Below are positions 59,840 through 64,000 of a stretch of DNA of 64,000 nt, piece after piece (within the stretch, counting starts at the first letter, position 1; each line of letters begins with the position of its first letter). The notes beneath the pieces are model-generated. The model had not been told where the DNA came from and did no database searches. It worked only from the letters and a program-made list of their open reading frames with translations. Position numbers and translations under genes: made by a program. Origin of the DNA: Lycorma delicatula (lineage: Eukaryota; Arthropoda; Insecta; Hemiptera; Fulgoridae); assembly GCF_047948215.1 (NCBI RefSeq), contig NC_134465.1:52049946-52113945 (forward strand), read 5' to 3'.

Positions 59840-61120
59840 TACCTAGGGTTCCATTTTAATCGCCCCAGGCGAATTTCTTGTTAACTACACACATTACGAA
59901 AAAATTACCTAAACTAAAGGTACTCAGAACGGAGGGAGATACCTCACGGTGACCATATATCTGACCTTGACCATTATTTCAAGGTTAACATTATAGTTTC
60001 AAATGGAATTACCTATATTTGACCCCACCAATGAAAAGAGCGAAAAAATTTACATTTGAATATGTGATTACAACATGACCTTGGAACCTTTTTGAAGGTC
60101 ATACGGCCATCAGAGATAGTGTTATACGGATGCTGGACTGTTTTCTCAGGTATTTACAGTCAGTGATTTCTAAATTGTGAGAAGAGTATTTTATCTGGTA
60201 CTATCTTGAATCAGAAAATTGTGTTAATTGGATACTGTATGTGATTAACACCTAAATGATGGAACTTCAAGAAGCTAGAAAATTGAAACATAATCATAAA
60301 ACGTCAGGACTAAATTTAAGTATGTCGACGTAACATTTTTTGTTCTTTCCATTGGTACTATCGAAAAAGGTAATTCCATTTGAAAAACCTCAATGACCTT
60401 GAGTGGACCTCCAAAAGAGGCTCAAGGTCATGGTTAAGGTCACCGTCGGATATTCTCCTCCTATCCACGTAACTTCTGTAAAGTAATTTTTATGCCCTTT
60501 TCCATATTTTGTGAGATAAATGGCCTGGATAATAAATATTCCAGGAATATTGTGTAACCTTCAAAAATATGTAACTCGTTTAACACTATCTCTCATGGTT
60601 AGCCATTAAATATTCAAAAAAAGGTCCAAGGTCATATCTTTCAACTTTATTTTTCCTGTTTGCCTCCGATAATTACCTTTCAGATAATACTTCAGAGGAA
60701 GAATGGAGATGATATGTATGAGTGTATATGAAGTGTATTCACGATATAGTATTCAAATCCGTGTAAAAATAACTGACTTTACTAGGACTTGAACGCTGAA
60801 CTCTCGACTTCCAAATCAGCTGATTTGGAAAGACGCGTTCACCATTAGACCAACCCGGTGGGTTCCAAGGTCTTATCTGTAACCACATATTCCAACGTAA
60901 AATTTTCTGCTTTTTTGATTAGTAGGGTCAAAAATAGATAATTTTATTTAAAAAAAAAATTTTAATCTTGAAATAAGGTCAAGGTCAAATCCAAGGTTTT
61001 GTAATTGGGACACTTCATGGTGTCCCCTTCCAATCTGAGTAAAATTTTGTTAAATCATTTTTTTGTTTATGCGTAGTTTACGATAAAATCGCATTGGGTG
61101 ATTAAAATGAAACATCTGAT
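59840..61120. repeat. Inner inverted repeat pair (possible foldback element)
   Basis: 59840-60130 matches the reverse complement of 60578-61120 once the SINE at 60641-60866 is removed. Landmarks: TTCATTTTAATC(A/G)CCC, TTTGACCC(C/T)AC(C/T)AAT, ATATGTG(A/G)TTACA, GACCTTGGAACC and GAGAGATAGTGTTA. The loop is about 450 bases. Confidence 0.75.
60641..60866 (-). mobile_element. SINE-A with target-site duplication
   Basis: Flanked by CCAAGGTCATATCT (60627-60640) and CCAAGGTCTTATCT (60867-60880), one mismatch. The plus strand ends at the head complement TTAGACCAACCCGGTGGGTT. It lacks part of the middle compared with other copies. Confidence 0.88.
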
Positions 61121-61652
61121 ATAAGTTGGAAATTATATCGAATGAAAAATATTAAATCTGAAATTGATTTGAAACATTATATATTCCGCTATTATTTCTC
61201 TGTAGAGTTTAGATTATAATAAATTTTAATTTAAATAATATTTTCATACTAAATTTTATATTAATCATATAAATATATATATTTATATATAAATTAAGTT
61301 TAAAACTCAACGAGTTTCGTTTTTAAAAAACATGAACTTAATTTTTCAATTAAAATGTAATTGTTAAAAATTAATTGTTAACGTGATTACGCATACATGC
61401 AAATGACTTTATATAACTGGACAATGTAATATCGACCGAGTCTACTAATGATAGACCTAATGATAGACATTACCCCATGATAGCTGCTATAGGACTGAAT
61501 AATTATTATTACAGTTAAAATAAAAAAGCATAGGTTGCAGTTGCATTACATTCGTTCACGCGGTGAGTTTTCCTGCAAAGTAGCCATAGGCAACACAACT
61601 GGCTTATGGAATGTAATGCATCATCTATTCTCAGGTTATTCTCTGTAATGTA

Positions 61653-61655
<3 letters not shown>

Positions 61656-61684
<29 letters not shown>
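61656..61684 (+). repeat. (GT)n microsatellite
   Basis: About 14 GT units. Confidence 0.95.
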
Positions 61685-61689
<5 letters not shown>

Positions 61690-61884
61690 AACGAAATCAG
61701 TCTACAATAAGTCCAGTTATATATATTCTGTTTAAAGAATAATTAAGTTACTATCATTTTCAGTGGCGTAAAGATCAAGAGTTCACTATCTCTAATTTTA
61801 CGATTAGCTTTGCCATGTTACTGTGCCCTAAAAAAAAAAATCATGAAAAAGATTAAATTTTTCCATAAGAATTATCAATCTTTT

Positions 61885-62545
61885 TTACTTGCTTGTACGA
61901 AGTAAAGGAAGTACTGTGATCGCGAAAAATTTCAGTTTTTAGATTTCAACGGAAATATCCATTTTGACCATCCCTGAATCCATTTTGACTAGTTTAGGCG
62001 TGAAGTCTGTATCTCGCATAACTCAAAAACAATTAGCCGTAGGATTTTAAAATTTTGGATTTACGTAACATCTAGTTGTGCACCTCTCATTTTGATTACA
62101 ATCGACTGAACCAAAAGTGTCCAACAAAGCCCAAAATCCAAAACAATTTGGATTGTGGACGTTTTCTTAACTACAGTCTCATTGAGAGCTTTTTAACGAT
62201 ATATCATAAGTGGTATTTATTTTCAATGGTTACAGAATTAGCCATATAAAATTTTAATGACTGAAATATTTGAATCTCACAAGGGGACGGCACATCGGTT
62301 CGAATCAGACTTCATCAGACATCACATTTTCTTTTCCTTTTGTTAACTTTTTTGCTTAATTTAAATATATTGATTTATTAATAATTATTAACCTCTGATT
62401 GTAAAAACAAATTTACGATAAATAATAACAATAAAAAAAAAATAATAATAAAAAATATCAGAAGTTATTAATGAAATAAAATTTTATAAAAAAAATGTGT
62501 TTACGTAATTTAGTAGGCGTACAAGGAAGTCATTAGTGTCTACAT
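61885..62545 (-). repeat. Outer inverted repeat, right arm
   Basis: Uninterrupted version of the 57320-59520 arm. It shows the site where LINE-A entered the other arm (GAGGTTAATAATTATTAATAAA is continuous here, within two short runs). Confidence 0.85.
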
Positions 62546-64000
62546 CAGATATTTTGTAAAAAGATGTACAAAATAACACTTGTGGTTTTTTGTTTTATTT
62601 TTAATGGAACAAAGATAAAAAAATGTACAAAAACAATATTGACGCACGGTTTCTCAGAAGATTTTCGGGTAAGTAAAATTTAAACAATTTAAAAACAAAA
62701 TGCTGGCAAAATGTTACATGACTTTCCCGGCTACTCTAATCAAGTCATACAATCAATACCTTGCACACCTTTTTCATTGTAAAGGGCTTTGCAATATATC
62801 AATTTTTAAAAGTTTTACCTTTTATTTTCGTATCAATTTAAAATTTCCGAATTTTTTAAAATTTTTTTGGCCCCCCAAAACAATAGGGATTTTTTTTTAT
62901 TGATTACAATGATTACCAAAATAAGATTTAAGTATCAAAGTTTCCAAATTTCAAATAAAAAAAAAAAAAAATTTTGGGGGGCTCCCTTTCTCTGCAGAGG
63001 CAGTTTAGAAAAAATTGTTTTTTTTTAAAGAGGTGATCCTTAAAAAAATTAAATCTAAAAAAAAGAATTGTTTAAAAATACTGAAAAATAAAAATGTAAA
63101 TTTTATGACTAATGAAAAAAGATTGCATCTTAAATTGGGTCCAGTGTAATTATAGAGGTAAAAACTAATTAAATTTTTATTTTCCTTAAACTGATAAAGA
63201 AAAACTTTTTTTTAAAAGAATCAGAGCCGAAAAAAAAACAGAATATTTTATTTTTTAGTGGTGGGGAATAAACTATTTCAACCAGTTTTTTCAGCTTGCT
63301 GCCAAATCTTGGTGTGTATGTGTGAGTGTATTGTACATAGACAAATCCAATTACTGCAACTGGCTTGCCAGCCCTGCAGCTTCAAAGTTTAAATGTACCC
63401 CAGTAAACATGTAGTCCTTGAACAGACTAAGATCAACCACTCCTTGAAGTCAAGCGGTAAAAGAGTGTAGGCAGTCAACACTTAGAACTAATAAATGTTT
63501 TAAATTTTGCTTAATGAATAAGCTATTAAAATATAACTGTTTTAAAGAATTTGAATCAAACAAAAAAGGAGGCAGAGTAATTTATATGCGAGATTAACTG
63601 TGTATCACAATAACGATTTGTTATATAAGTTAAAATTTTGTACAGTTAATAATATATATGAATTACGTAACTCCTAAAAATTGTCGATTCTGAGATTACG
63701 GTTAGATATAATTTTTCTTTCAAATTAGTAGACTGCCAAAGGGGATATTATATGCTTAAGAAAATTGAGTTATGTAATTTCAGTATGTTTTTTAAAGTTC
63801 ATATTGTAATTTTAAATGATTAAGTTAGTGTGATGTTGAACTCTCTTAATTTTTTAAGATCTTTAATGTATCATTACATAATTATTTATAAATAAAGGAC
63901 AAAGTGCAGATGAATGAACTTTTTATAATTATTAATGAATTTACTTAATAATACATACAACTAATACAGAACATCAATAATTAATTATCAAATCCAATAT
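62546..64000. other. Right end of window, nothing coding recognised
   Basis: AT-rich. GGCCCCCCAAAA near 62869 and TTTTGGGGGGCT near 62974 form a short inverted repeat about 100 bases apart. No NRF-like exon was found here. Confidence 0.5.

Noticed and set aside
61542..61620. 11-bp inverted repeat TGCATTACATT / AATGTAATGCA
   Set aside because: Short arms 57 bases apart; could be a small foldback relic but too weak to list.

Overview
The window looks like a gene-poor, AT-rich, intron-heavy and repeat-saturated arthropod nuclear genome, most likely an insect. A hemipteran is possible, but that is inference only. Two host genes can be supported, both running off the window or interrupted. Nearly everything else is transposable-element debris. 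I see no bacterial features, no CRISPR array, and no rRNA or ordinary tRNA gene.

Left part (1-19.3 kb): a cathepsin O-like papain-family cysteine protease lies on the minus strand. Six exons (19299-19108, 18624-18368, 11057-10922, 6276-6128, 4778-4734, 2120-1852) join in frame into 349 codons, with signal peptide, I29 propeptide and the Cys/His/Asn catalytic set. The short last exon was not found and probably lies left of base 1. Its introns (up to 7.3 kb) hold decayed mariner-like and Tc1-like transposons and a tRNA-derived SINE.

Middle (19.7-52 kb): no host gene is recognised. There are decayed Tc1/mariner-superfamily elements (one at 29.4-30.7 kb with both terminal inverted repeats). There are also several 5'-truncated copies of one non-LTR retrotransposon family (LINE-A), Jockey-like LINE 3' ends, an R1-like LINE, two recurrent SINE families, foldback/MITE-like hairpins, microsatellites and GC-rich minisatellites. 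Several insertions are nested with visible target-site duplications.

Right part (52-64 kb): a first coding exon at 52637-53123 on the plus strand encodes a signal peptide and the start of a domain resembling the N-terminal domain of nose-resistant-to-fluoxetine (NRF-6)-type acyltransferases. The continuation was not found in the following 10.9 kb. That stretch instead holds a long foldback element, repeats shared with 49 kb, and a nested pair of large inverted repeats (57.3-62.5 kb and 59.8-61.1 kb). One arm of the outer pair carries a LINE insertion.

The two host genes show no functional relationship. The best candidates for a second look are the nested inverted-repeat region with its cluster of AGGTCA half-sites, the chimeric LINE at 57.5-59.0 kb, and the foldback element at 53.4-54.2 kb.
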